The position numbers and the translations under genes are program-made. Below the pieces are notes generated by a model that was not told the DNA's origin, did no database searches, and worked only from the letters and a program-made list of their open reading frames with translations. DNA of 64,000 nt from Akanthomyces muscarius (lineage: Eukaryota > Ascomycota > Sordariomycetes > Hypocreales > Cordycipitaceae). Below, piece after piece: positions 9,515 to 20,560 of the stretch. The first letter of the stretch is position 1. Each line of letters starts with the position of its first letter. The stretch spans positions 1,302,001 through 1,366,000 of the forward strand of contig NW_026611618.1 in NCBI RefSeq assembly GCF_028009165.1, read 5' to 3'.

Positions 9515-12166
9515 TCAAAAGTATAGCTGATGCTGCGACTGTCCCGGCGGAGGCTGCGCCAAAAAGTCAAAGTTCATGGGCTCGGCGCCGGGATTCCAAG
9601 GATCAGGCGATTCTGCCAAGGTCCTCACGTCAGCATCCACGTCGAATGGAAGCCCTGGCAGGCACAACATACCTCCCCAGATGGATTCATAGAGATCCAT
9701 GGGCGCCATCAGCTGCGGCCCCTCTGTGCCGAGCCCATCGAAGCCAACCGGCATGGGTACCTGCCCAGGTGCGGACAGCGAGCTACTATCAATGTTAGTT
9801 ACAATGATGCCGGAGTAAAGAGGGAAAAACTACAAACTTTTGAAAGTCCTGCAATGATGCGCCATTCTGCATCTCTGCCATGGCAAGAGCCGCATCCTCG
9901 CGCGGATCCGAACCGGGCGGAATAGCGCGGTACTGCTGATATAGAGGCACACCTTGGACCCCAGGAGGCAGCTGCATCAACGGCGTGCGGGTGCCACTAC
10001 CGCCCGCAGACGAGTCAGCGTCCCGCTTGAAACTGTTTGTGATGGAGCCGTGGTCGTAGATGCTCTTCAGCGCCGTGAGCGCACGCCACAGTGGGCCAGA
10101 CAGTTCAATGTCCTTGTCGGTGCGGACGACATGCGGTTCAGGAGAGCTGACGTCTTTAGCAGCAGTAGCCGAGAGGGCCGCGATGAGATCACCCTGCAGC
10201 TGTCGCACCTCGGGATCAGCCCGCGTGTCACACAGGATGCCCAGAAGGAGCGCGGAGGAGAGGCCGTGGTACGTAAAGGCCCAGCTGCGTGTCGGAATCA
10301 CAGAGAGCTGATGCATAGCGAGAAACATCTTGACTGTTTCGGTGAGGTTGACTACGCATCTTGCCGCTAGCGTCTTTTTCTGCTCCGGGTCGAGGTTGGA
10401 ATTTCTGCGGAGTGCTGGTCTGCAGGCAACTGAAATGACAAAGGACGTGTGCAGTCGGATGGCAAAATACTGCAAACGATCCAATGCCGTTTTGCACTTG
10501 TCCTTGTCTTTCATATGCGCAGATGCTCGAGTGCGCAAGGCTTCTACCGCGTCGCAATTGTCCACTATCTCTGCGTACGACGGTGTGGCCATAGCATCTG
10601 GATTCAGCCGCCTCGATATAATCTCAATCAAGTGGTACATCATTTCGAGATATGCATACTCGCCATTCGAAGATTGTAGGTTGACGGGAATCGAGCAGCT
10701 CGGAAAGTTTGTCATGGGTGATCTGCTGAACGATTAGCACCAGAGCATATAGCAAGCTCAAGTGTTTATGGCCTACCTGTCGAAAGATAGGGAAGTGAGG
10801 GTATCATGCCAGACACACTTCCACCACAGCTTTCTTCGGGTCATTTCTTTAATGTTGGGTTCGCCATCGTCGTTCGTTTCCGGGGCATTGGGCCGGTGAA
10901 GGCCCAATGACTGCGCTAGTCGGCAACATAGACCAGTGAGTGCCCAAGACGCCTCAGCTTTCATGTCATTGAGAAGCGTGAAGCTTAATAGTAGTAGCGC
11001 TTGAATGGAATCAAACGATGGTCTGCATCTCGTGTTAGACTTGGTTCTGTATAACTTCATGGAACCAACTTACCGTAATAGAAAATTTGCAAGTCGTAGG
11101 AAGTGGAAGGATATTTGGATATACTTTTGAGAATCACGAGTACGTATGTGATATGGTGACTCATGATACTGAGAACCTACTGCCATGACTGCGAACAAAA
11201 TGGCTAGCCAGGAAGCAGAAACGGGCCGAGAAGACTTGTTCTGAATTGACGCATTGCGCGATCGTTCCTCCAAATATACCATGAGCTTCGACTCGAAATC
11301 GTCAATGTCGACAACGAACCCCCAAAATGGTTGTGGGATCTCTTTGTATGATCTAAAAAGTCTAAATTCAAGTCAGCGTGATGTGTCCACGTTGGAAAGC
11401 AATAGGGCCCATACTTCATAACCTCTCGATCTGAAGGCAGCTCATTCGAAATGTCCTGCGCTATACGGTGCATGTGATACTGTGACATGAGCGGGAAAGG
11501 CGCAGAATTGTCCAACCCAAGTATGGACCGCATGTCTCTTCGGAAGTCGACGCTGTCGTTTTTGTCGCTGGGTGTAGACTGCTCGCGCAGCAGCGCAGGG
11601 ATACTGTTTTGGCCGACGTAGCGATCGCTCACGGGCTCTGTTTCATCAAGAGCTCCTGTGTCAAATTAGAAAAAAAAAGCACTTTTCTGCAACTGAGCGA
11701 AACGTACCGATGGCTCGTGGCCAGCTCTCCTGGCGATCCGACTTGCGAGATGACGTCTCCGGCTCCTGCTCTTCTGGCTCCGAATGCTGTCTCTTGCGAT
11801 TCGTGGCCGCCGACGAAGATGCGTTGCCAGTTTTGTTTGATGCGGCGGCTGTGCGATTTGGCTTGTATGAACAAAGCTGCGGATGTTCACGCCTTACACA
11901 GTTCTCGCACGGATGCTTGTTGTCGCACTTCACTTTGCGCTGGCGACACGGCCAACAGGCGGTTCCTAATAGTAGTATCGTCAGTCAAACAAATTCGAGC
12001 AAAAGTATCAAAGCTTCTGGAGCAATGGCAGGGCCAGAGCACCGACGTATTAGACGCGGAGTGGGAGCTTACCGTAGCGCACCTTGCGGTGAGAATGAAT
12101 GATGCGGCTGACTTCCTCCGGCGTCAGGTCATTGACGCCGCCATCTTGGCCCGCGCGCTCCGCCAT
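9515..12166 (-). CDS. Zn2Cys6 transcription factor with fungal_trans-type domain
   Basis: Seven exons join in frame: 12166-12073, 11965-11708, 11655-11415, 11361-11074, 11028-10777, 10725-9838 and 9782-9515, giving about 762 residues. The zinc cluster lies at residues 35-63 (Cys 35, 38, 45, 51, 54, 63), with the basic RQRKVKC stretch that contacts DNA. A Ser/Glu-rich linker follows, then a middle region with FWGFVVDIDDFESKL, AVGSQYH, RLAQSLGLHR and RRKLWW, the usual signature of fungal regulators. The C-terminus is Pro/Asp-rich and possibly activating. The cluster splits after Gly32, at intron 1. The exon 5/6 junction uses a CAGCAG tandem acceptor, so one residue may be optional. The last intron has a weak GTTTGT donor; without it the protein would end about 80 residues earlier. 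The gene is head to head with the GMC oxidoreductase, making that gene a plausible target. Confidence 0.88.
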
Positions 12167-12933
12167 ATTGCATCAAAAGTTGCACAGGCAGCCTATGATA
12201 TGTATTCGCCAACGAGTTACCCAACACGTGTGATTCCGAGATCGCGACGTTAGCTCGGACGATGCGGAGGAGACCCTACGTTGGCAGATGCCGAAAGCCG
12301 AGAAATAGCGAAACGGGCGCGATTGATGAAGAAGTGGGGAGACGTTAAATGGCCGCCAAGAGACAGTGCGTGATGCGGAGACAGGCACCTGGATACTGTA
12401 CATACACACTGTGCTTCGTTGTACCCTCTTGAAGGCATCCGCAGGACGTCGATTGTCTCACCAATCTCACAGATCCCAGGCAGATTCTTTCGTGTCCTGT
12501 CAACTGCGTAATTACTACATTCTCATAATGTGGAAAGGGTAATACTGCCCCATTACTGCAGAATTTGTGGCCACCGACGTCGGCCCAATGTCTCGCCCCT
12601 GTGCTACAATGTGGCTGATGACTACTGCACCTCCAAGCCGAAAGCGATGCAATGCCTATCCACGAAGGGATCTGCACAGTCGATTATAGCCTCAGAATAA
12701 TAGTAGTGACTCCAGAGTCCAGGCTAGTGAGATTTCGGCCACAAATCCCTCTTCAGCTGCCCGCGCTAGGCCCACGGCACAGACTAAAGCAAATTGACCC
12801 TTTCACCTGCATAAAATGCCCACTGCTTACATGATTATGGCAATAGTCGCATTTGTTCGTCGTAGAAAAGAATTGCGTAGCTCACATATCTGCGCTAGCC
12901 AAACTCTGGTTTCAGTGCCTTGCCTTCTTCGCG
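12167..12933. promoter_or_regulatory. divergent promoter of Zn2Cys6 regulator and GMC oxidoreductase
   Basis: 767 bp between two divergent ATGs. A CATAAAA element at about 12810 could serve as TATA box for the GMC gene. No real ORF was seen here. Confidence 0.45.
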
Positions 12934-15165
12934 ATGCGTACCTCCAGTCTCACTGCCTGCGCCAGTATCTTACTGGCTGCACGCACCACTGTCGCGACCG
13001 TAGTGACCGACAAACCTGCGATTGCCAATGGCAAATCTTTCGACTTCGTAATCGTTGGCGCAGGCCTCTCTGGCCTTACCGTTGCAAACAAGGTGCCGTG
13101 TGATGGACGCCGCGTTTTCTGCATACATTCTAACTCGCAGTCTAGCTCAGCGCAAGGAACTATTCGACACTCGTCATTGAGGCTGGCCCAGATGGTCGTT
13201 GGAGCAATGCCACCAAGTACGCCGAAGACTTGCCCTATCCGCCCGTGTTCTGTAATCGCAACTTGCCGCAGTATGACGAGAACGGAACCAAGATGTCGGA
13301 TACCATTGCCGCGGGCGGCTGCATCGGTGGCTCCACCTCTAGTATGTCGCTCAGACTAAGCATTGACTCTGCTGACAGTTTAAGTAAATGGCATGGTGTG
13401 GTACCGACCGACACGGGCCGAAATTGACAAGCTGGAAGCCCTGGGGAACCCCGGTTGGAACTGGAATACACTTGAGCCGGTAAATAATCACAAAGAGGTC
13501 CGTGGTTGAAGTCTACTGACAAATAGCAAGCTTATGGAAGCAATTGAGCGTAACATACCTCCGAATGAGGAGCAAGTCATGCAAGGCGCATCCTACGATT
13601 CTTATGTTCATGGCTACCACGGGCTCGTCAATACCTCGTTTCCAGTAAGACTCGAGCTCCAGCTTCCAGGGCTCAGCTAATCGTGGAGATAGATTCCGAT
13701 GCGTATACCGCAAGCTGTGCAATTGTATAAAAAGGCTCTCCCAGAAGCATTCCCGGGGTTAAGCATAGGAAATGACTTATCTAACCGCACGTCCGTCGTG
13801 TCTTCTTCTACATCCTGGACAGTTTGGCCAGAGACGTCTACGGGGAAAACTCGCCGCTGTTCTGCAGCGGATGCACTTCTCTGGGCACCCTCGCAGCAAC
13901 GACAGAGGCTCACCGTGCTAGCAAACCACACTGTTACCAATATCCTCTTTGATCATGGTACAACGGCCGGAGGAGTGGCCTTCGCTGACGCTACCTCAAC
14001 AGACCCCCACAGAAAGATACATCAAGTACGCGCCCATAAAGGTGTCATTTTGGCTGCCGGTACATTGGGCAGTACGCCGATTTTGGAGAGATCCGGAATC
14101 GGCAGCGCGAATATTTTGGCTGCCGCCAAGGTACAGCAACTTGTTGATCTGCCAGGAGTGGGCACCAATCTCAATGTAACTTTTCCCGATTCAATTGCTT
14201 GCTTCAAAGCTAACTATCAAAGGATCAACCTGGATCGGCCGTCTCCGCATTGGTCTCAAAGCGCTATCAAAATAACACTTCCATAATTGATGGCCGCAAT
14301 ATTTTTGGCCCGGAGATTTCGCTGGTCAATATCGATCAAATCTGGGAAGCTAGTAAGTGGCACCATGTCCACCAGTTGACTTTATGTACTTATTGTTGTG
14401 TAGGCGCATCGGCGATGGTTGCGTCGCTTACGGAGGCTTCCAGTCTAAAATCACGAGCTCAGTCTCTAGTGAACTCTGGTGCTGCAGTGAATATTGAAGG
14501 AGCCGAAATGCTCTTGAACACGACGATTGAGCTCATTGTGAGGAACAGATGTGAGTCATACCGCTCTACACATATCTAGGTCCATGCTAATGTGCTGCAG
14601 TGCCCGTCGCAGAGGTCGTCGCAGAAAGCTACCCAACATCTCTCAATGCCCCCTTCTGGCCGCTCATGCCCTTGTCCAGAGGCCATATCCATATCGCTTC
14701 GCCCGATCCTTTCCAGTATGCAATTATCACTCCTCGCTTCTTGACCGATGTTTTCGATCAAGGGGTGGGGGTCGCTGTTGCCCGAAGAATACGCAATGTC
14801 TTTTCCAACAAGGCGTTTGATGGTGTAGTCGAAAACGCCTACCAATCTCCGCCAATCGGCCCAAATGCGACAGACTCAGAATATCTCAAGTGGTATCGTG
14901 AAACCGCCGCTGGGGCGAGTCACTGGCTCGGAGCGACTGCTATGCTGCCACGAGCGCTAGGCGGCGTGGTAGATCCGCGTTTGCGGTGAGTCTACTTGCA
15001 CGCCCAGACGTACACACAAATACTAATTATGCCAGTGTCTATGGAACAAAAAACTTGCATATTGTCGACGCCGGCATCCTGCCGTTCCCGCTGACTTCGC
15101 ACACAATGTCAACACTATACGCAGTAGCACAAAGAGCAGCGCAAATAATTCTTGAGGATTGTTAG
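12934..15165 (+). CDS. secreted GMC oxidoreductase (glucose oxidase-like)
   Basis: Nine exons: 12934-13092, 13146-13341, 13385-13479, 13531-13644, 13693-14175, 14223-14352, 14404-14550, 14601-14985 and 15036-15165; 612 residues. The N-terminus is a signal peptide (an Ala/Thr-rich hydrophobic stretch to about residue 25). The FAD-binding motif VIVGAGLSG follows, then GGCIGGSTSIN with the GMC signature, GVILAAGTLGSTPILERSGIG (second signature), and the catalytic pair SHWLG (His549) and LTSHTM (His592). This is the flavoprotein family that oxidises alcohols or sugars with O2 or another acceptor; the substrate is not evident. The length and the EALGNPGWNW-type segment resemble the glucose oxidase/aryl-alcohol branch. 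Raw ORFs look broken, but all gaps are canonical introns of about 42-61 nt. The 3' end faces the chromate-transporter gene at 27 bp. A divergent Zn2Cys6 gene may regulate it. Confidence 0.93.
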
Positions 15166-15192
15166 ATAGCTGCACCTTAACGCAATACATAT

Positions 15193-16826
15193 CTAGCTGG
15201 ACACAATTCCATACCATATCAACCCCATCACGCAGCCGAGAACAATTGTAGTGGGCGGGTTCACACCGAACCAGTACCCTCCTACATATGCCGCAGCCGT
15301 CACCACTACCCACCACGGCTCAACTGCCAGACTGGTGCCTTGCTGAAACCCTTCATCAATATACCCAATCTGCCAGATTCGGTATACGGCTGTGTAGATC
15401 AAGCCCACAGCAACGGCATTGAGTCCCTTGAGAAACGACTTGACACCCGGCGAGCTGCGCACGGCACCCCAAACGCCCATCGTTCCGTGCACCAGGACCA
15501 TTCCAGGCGCGAATATTCCCACAAACCCAAGCAGCGCACCCAGCACCGGGTTGAAACCGTTGTTCCGCGCAACCAGTGCGCCGAGATACACGGCAAAGTT
15601 GAAGTTGGGGCCGGGAAAGCTCTGCTGAATCGCCAGGCCGATGAGAAAGTCGCGCGGCAGCACCCAGTTCTCCGCGACGACGTACTCGCGCAGCAGCGGA
15701 ATGACGACTGGCCCGCCGCCGAAGATGATGGTGCCGGCAAGGTACATATTGGCAAAGAAGCGGAACGCGAGCGAGTCCCGAACAGGGGTATCGGTGCCAC
15801 GGAGAACGAGCACGATGATGAAGGAGACGAGAAAGAGGGCTATTATGCTTACTCCGACCTTCCACGACATGTTGAGCTGATGGCTTGCAGGAACGACTCG
15901 CACGCGATCGTCGCTGTTGTCCTGGGTCTGCATTGGAAGCTCTCGTGCAACAGCCATCTCATCACCAACCACATCATGGTTCGCAGTATAATCATCTCGG
16001 CGGACGCCTTGGGGACTGATGTTATCCATTTCCTCCTGTCCCGCGTCGCTACGGACTCCGCGCCCTCGGCTGCTTCGTGTTGTAATGGCCTCGACAGCAG
16101 CCGCAAACGAGCGATGCAGCCACCTAAAGTCATGTACGAGTGACACAATGCCGCCTAACGCCATCAGCAGAGGAAAGTACCACAGAGAATTGTACAGCAG
16201 ACCCGCGGCTCCGCCGCCAAAGACTAAGAGCCTCGTCATCTTATTGGTGATAGTCTTTTCCGACAACTGCACGGCGGCAAGCACAATGATGCCCACCGTC
16301 GCCGCATTTAGCCCAGATAGAAGCGCGTACACGGGGCCTGGAAGTGACTCGCCAATATTCGACACGCCGAGAGCGAGACCAAACATGCCCAGCGCACCGG
16401 GGACGCTCCAGAGAAAGAAGGACAGTGCGGCAGGTAGGAAGCCATCGTGAAGCAGGTTGATGCAGTAGTGCATCTTTGTGCTTGCGGGCCCGGAAACGGC
16501 CTGGCAGACGCTGAACAGCTCTTGATACTGAGTAATTATTGTCAGTGTGGTGCGCCCGTAGCTTGCCAGGTTGAGTCTACTTACAATTTGTTCGTCGATC
16601 CATTGTAGCTTTTCGACATACAGAGTATGAAACTAAAACGCCAGTGACTCAGGTCAGTTGTCTGCCCTAGAACGAAGACAAAAATCCAATAGATGAGAGG
16701 CGGACGACCTACAATCTTGAAGTGCACGGGCGGGCCGCCAAACGAGGTAAATCCTAGGCTCCAATTCTGTTTCACGCTGCTCCGTAGCCGCTGCTGCAGC
16801 GTTCGACCTACGCGAGAAGTGGCCAT
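15193..16826 (-). CDS. chromate ion transporter family (CHR) membrane protein
   Basis: Three exons: 16826-16713, 16632-16585 and 16527-15193; 498 residues. Two homologous CHR halves are visible. The N-terminal half begins with FTSFGGPPVHF and the C-terminal half with GTIIFGGGPVVIPLL, each carrying the FGGP-type motif and a Pro-rich helix region, joined by a hydrophilic Arg/Asp-rich loop of about 100 residues. Around ten hydrophobic segments are present. Bacterial ChrA expels chromate using the proton gradient; several fungal relatives are described only by homology and may move sulfate or other oxyanions. Introns 1 and 2 are phase 0 and within the first 60 residues. The transcript must run close to or over the GMC gene's 3' end, since the two stop codons lie 27 bp apart. 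The family assignment is firm, the substrate is not. Confidence 0.92.
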
Positions 16827-17336
16827 TGTCGCAACTATCGAAAGAGACCAAATTCAAGCTTTTTTACCGTGGGATAGTTGACTGCTTGTGTGTTGAACGG
16901 CGTTGAGATCTCCTGCGCAGCTCTGATCTATTGCGCAATTTGGTGGCTTGCAGCTGGAATAAGGTACGGGCACGTGGGCTTGGCGTGGCCATCGGACCCT
17001 CGGGAGCAGCAGTTCACTGACTCACGGCAATTAAAACAAGAAATGAGTTTAATATAGAGAAAAAAAGGTAACATGGTAGATATTAGCAATGTATGGTAGC
17101 ATAGACTCCTGATAGAATGAGGATAGACTGATGATGAACGAAAGGCAAAGAGAGATCGACTCAGCCAAATGTCTGTGTCTTTGTGATGATGTCGTTACCC
17201 TTGTTTCCAACGCCAATAAAAAGAATACAATTGGTATCCAACGCCAGAAAAGAAAGAAGAGACGAGGGAAGTGAGGCGATCAGGAAAGAAAGAAAAGGAG
17301 CCCCCTTACCCCCCAGTGAGATGCCATGACCTTTTA
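16827..17336. other. promoter of the chromate transporter gene
   Basis: 510 bp between the transporter start and the end of the arylsulfotransferase gene on the same strand. It contains purine-rich tracts (17150-17300) probably in the 3' flank of the latter. No ORF was recognised. Confidence 0.5.
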
Positions 17337-19220
17337 TTAAACAGCGCTGCTGCCAACCTTTTCATAGGTTAGATGATCCGCCACAGGCACAGGGAGCCCC
17401 TTGCGCCGCCAAAAGTAATTGCAGATGTAGAACAGCATCGACACGCCAAAGATGGAACCGCCCATGGCGCCGGCCGCCGCCGTCGCCTTGACGGGCGGGT
17501 TGATGGTCGTGATGCCGCTCGACTGCATGACGGCCTTTCCCGTGCGCATGTCGTACACAAACGAGGCGCCCATGACGTCGCCACCCGCCGAGACGGCCGC
17601 GGCGCCAATGTAGCGGCGCGTCAGAGCGCTGTCGAGCGTGATTTGCGTCTCGAACCCGGTGCGGTTCACCTGCGCAATGACATTCTTGTAGTTGCTGACT
17701 GTTTCGGCCGTGTCCGAAGCAAGCTTGCCCCCGGTCAGCACGAAGTGGTATGTTGGGTTGAAAAGGATCACTCACAATAGCCCACTGGGCAACATCGGTG
17801 GCGCCGTTCCACGAGACGTAGACGGTCGCGTTGGAGGTGCTCTTGGAGGGCGCGTCAACTGCAACGCTCGGCGGCCAGGACGGCTCGCCCTGCCATCGGT
17901 GGCGGCTGACGCGGTACGCATACATGCCCTCTTGGAAGCCGACGCCGAGCAGACCGCGCTGCACGTCCATGACGGGTTGCCCGGCCTTGTTGTACTCTAC
18001 AAAGGACGGGTTGTCGCCCCACGCGACCATGGTGTGGCCCTCCTTCAGCAACTGAACGCCGCCCATGTGGCCCGAGTTGACGCTCTCGGGGTGGTAAAAC
18101 TCCTGCACCAGCTCAACCGTCTTTTGTTCCTGGTCTAGCCTCAATCGCAGGCCCCTGGATGCGCAGTTGCTATCACAGTGTTCAGTCGAGGGCACGTGGT
18201 TGTCAAACAAAATAATGTCGCTGGCGCCGCTCAGCTGGGCGTCGTGCTGCCAGGCAAAATTGGTCGCGTTGCCGCCGCTGAGGTCCTTGAAGTCGTTGTT
18301 CTTGCCTCCGAGAGTCCAAATGACGTGCCCGTCTCGGCCGTCAATCATGGCGAGCATGCAAAAGTGGCTGCTGGAAACCAGGTAGTTTCCATCGTCCGAC
18401 TGCGAAACTGTGTGAGCATTCTGAGGGACAAAAAGACTCTCGAACATTGCTGTCATTTACACACCTTTTCAACAGAGTTGAGATGAAAATAGTCAAATAC
18501 CGGCGGGGAGCCGACGTTAAAGTCTTTGTTGTACTTGATAAATGAGTCGCTCAAGTTAAAGTGCTGGCGCGCACTCCATTCGAACAGGACCTTGTTCGTC
18601 GCCGGGTCCATCTCTTGGAAGCCACTGTCCAGCAGCGGTGCCTCCTTAGGCCCTCCAGCAGCAGAACAATCAAAGCTGACAGTTTCATAAGTAGCCAGCA
18701 GGATTGTGTTGTCTCTCGTCACTCGCATATCGGGCATGTCGTTGCGCAAGTTTTTCGAGCCCTGCGCCGTCAGGTTGTACTTGAGCTCATACTTGCTGTC
18801 GTACATCAGCCAGCGGCCGTCGGCGCTGCTGTCGCCATGCGAACCCTCCCAAAAGGTAATATATTTGGTACCGTTGAATGTCTGCACCGACGAGGAGTAG
18901 ACCTGGTCGTACTGTTGATCTGCGTATACCAGGCTGAGGTCCTTGCCGCTGAGGATCATGGGCGCGGCCTTTTCCTTCCCGTACGAGGCGCCGATGAAGA
19001 TGTAAGACGAGTCGTCCGTCTGTGTCTTGTCCCACGAGTTCACCTGCAGCACGGGTGCGATTATGTCGCTGGATCGGAATGTTTGCCGAGGGAAGCCGTC
19101 CGTCTTGTTGGCAAAGGCGGCGTAGGCAGAACTGTCGGAAAAGCTGGGCTGGTCTGCCACCGCTCCCCCCACGGAGAGCAGCACTGCCGCCGCAACGGAG
19201 GCTGTACGTTTCGACGGCAT
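17337..19220 (-). CDS. secreted arylsulfotransferase-family (ASST-like) protein with C-terminal membrane anchor
   Basis: Three exons: 19220-18465, 18399-17776 and 17723-17337; 588 residues. A signal peptide covers about residues 1-22 (Ala/Val-rich, cleavage after a GGAVA-type site). The body has the features of the fungal Arylsulfotran_2 family: PDMRVTRDNTILLATYET, DYFHLNSVEK at the first splice site, an HVIWTLGGKNNDF strand and FAWQHDAQL, consistent with a beta-propeller. Close to the C-terminus a hydrophobic helix (SIFGVSMLFYICNYF) followed by WRRKG predicts a single membrane span. Relatives in bacteria move sulfate between phenols without PAPS; the fungal members are essentially uncharacterised, so the activity is inferred by family only. 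Several Asn-x-Ser/Thr sites suggest glycosylation. The intron 2 acceptor (17724) leaves a good GCTGACC branch site. It lies next to a CHR-family transporter. Confidence 0.88.
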
Positions 19221-20560
19221 GTTGTCGCCCGAGAGCAGTGTGTTGAATGAAGCAAAAGTGGTTCGCGTATTGAATCAGAAGATAGACTGGATTCTGGTCT
19301 GGCGGCGCTTCGTAAGGAGAGTACACACCCGCCACCTTCGTTAGGCCGCAATGCCAATAAAGTCGGATTTGATGCCGTCGTGCCGTTTCCAAGGAATGAC
19401 TTGCCAAAGGCAGAATGATGCAAGAAACCAGAACAAGACACGGGCTACAGATTTAGCTACGAAAAGACAGCGACATACCCCCGCATGCAGGTACACCTGA
19501 TAACCAGAAGCCAGGGAAATTACGCAGAGCTACTTTAGATATTGCTTTATCCCGTGGACGTTACGCTACACTGATGGGATTCATTATTGAAAGCAGGGCA
19601 TGGGGAAGCACAGGTCCTGGTCTAGCGTGTCGTCGGCCCGCTGGCAGGCCAGGGCTCCTTGTGACAAAAGGGGGAACTCGCAGAATGTCACTCGAGAGAG
19701 CATGGTGAATTTACTGCCCTTCCCGGTTTCCATTCTTGTTTTCTTGCGTCAAGGGTATTTCAATATTATTCTCATCTCCAATCCAAGGAAAACTCAGAGC
19801 ACAATTCAGCGGTCACTCGGACCCATCCCTCGGGGTTCTGTAGTGGCGTGTCGCTCTCGTTCCGAAAGCCCCGAAATTTGATATTCCAAAATGCCGTACC
19901 TGCCCCTCGCTCATCCTTGGGACGGAGAGGGCCTAGCCCGAGATCGTGGAAATGTGGTTTATTAGGTCGAAAAGCCCATCCTAGCGTGGCGGTGGTGTTG
20001 GGGCAATACAATATAAATGAGCGGGCATCACTACCGATCCTTCCGAACCGTTTCAACTACGAACACTTAGCGCACGTTGTCGCAACCGAACTTACGCCAA
20101 GTTCCTATTGAATACAGATTACTGAGAATGAACAAGAACTCATCAATCAAAGTCCAGGTAATGTGTCAAGTGTTCAATGTCGAGAGGTCCGGCCGAAACA
20201 ATGTTGCATCATATCCCCTGTAGGCCGGCTTGGCCTCTCCACAGAACAGTCTAATTTCAGGGTCCACCAAGGCAGCGGAATCGTTCTAATGAGACTTCCA
20301 GGGGCTGCCAGGTGAATGGAACGATGCAATTCGGTTCTCAGGGCAGCTCAGGAGTTAATTGAGACAGACGGTGAGGTGCAGGGAAGATCCAGCATCATAC
20401 GGATAGTCAATAGGCACTTGGGCGTATTCACTTCCATACACTTCCAGTACGCATTGTATGTGCAGGGCAAAATATTAACCTCAGTTCAGCATTATACGTT
20501 TCTAAACATGAAAATTCGTCAAAGGATTCCTCCACGCGTGAAAATAGCCTCCAACATCAA
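19221..20560. other. intergenic region between two minus-strand genes
   Basis: 1.3 kb holding the arylsulfotransferase promoter and the 3' flank of the A-T-R-SDR gene. The small frames present have no family features and poor starts. No RNA gene or repeat was recognised. Confidence 0.55.

Noticed and set aside
12934..15165. GMC oxidoreductase reading as broken frames, suggesting a pseudogene
   Set aside because: Eight canonical introns of about 42-61 nt restore one continuous frame with all catalytic residues.
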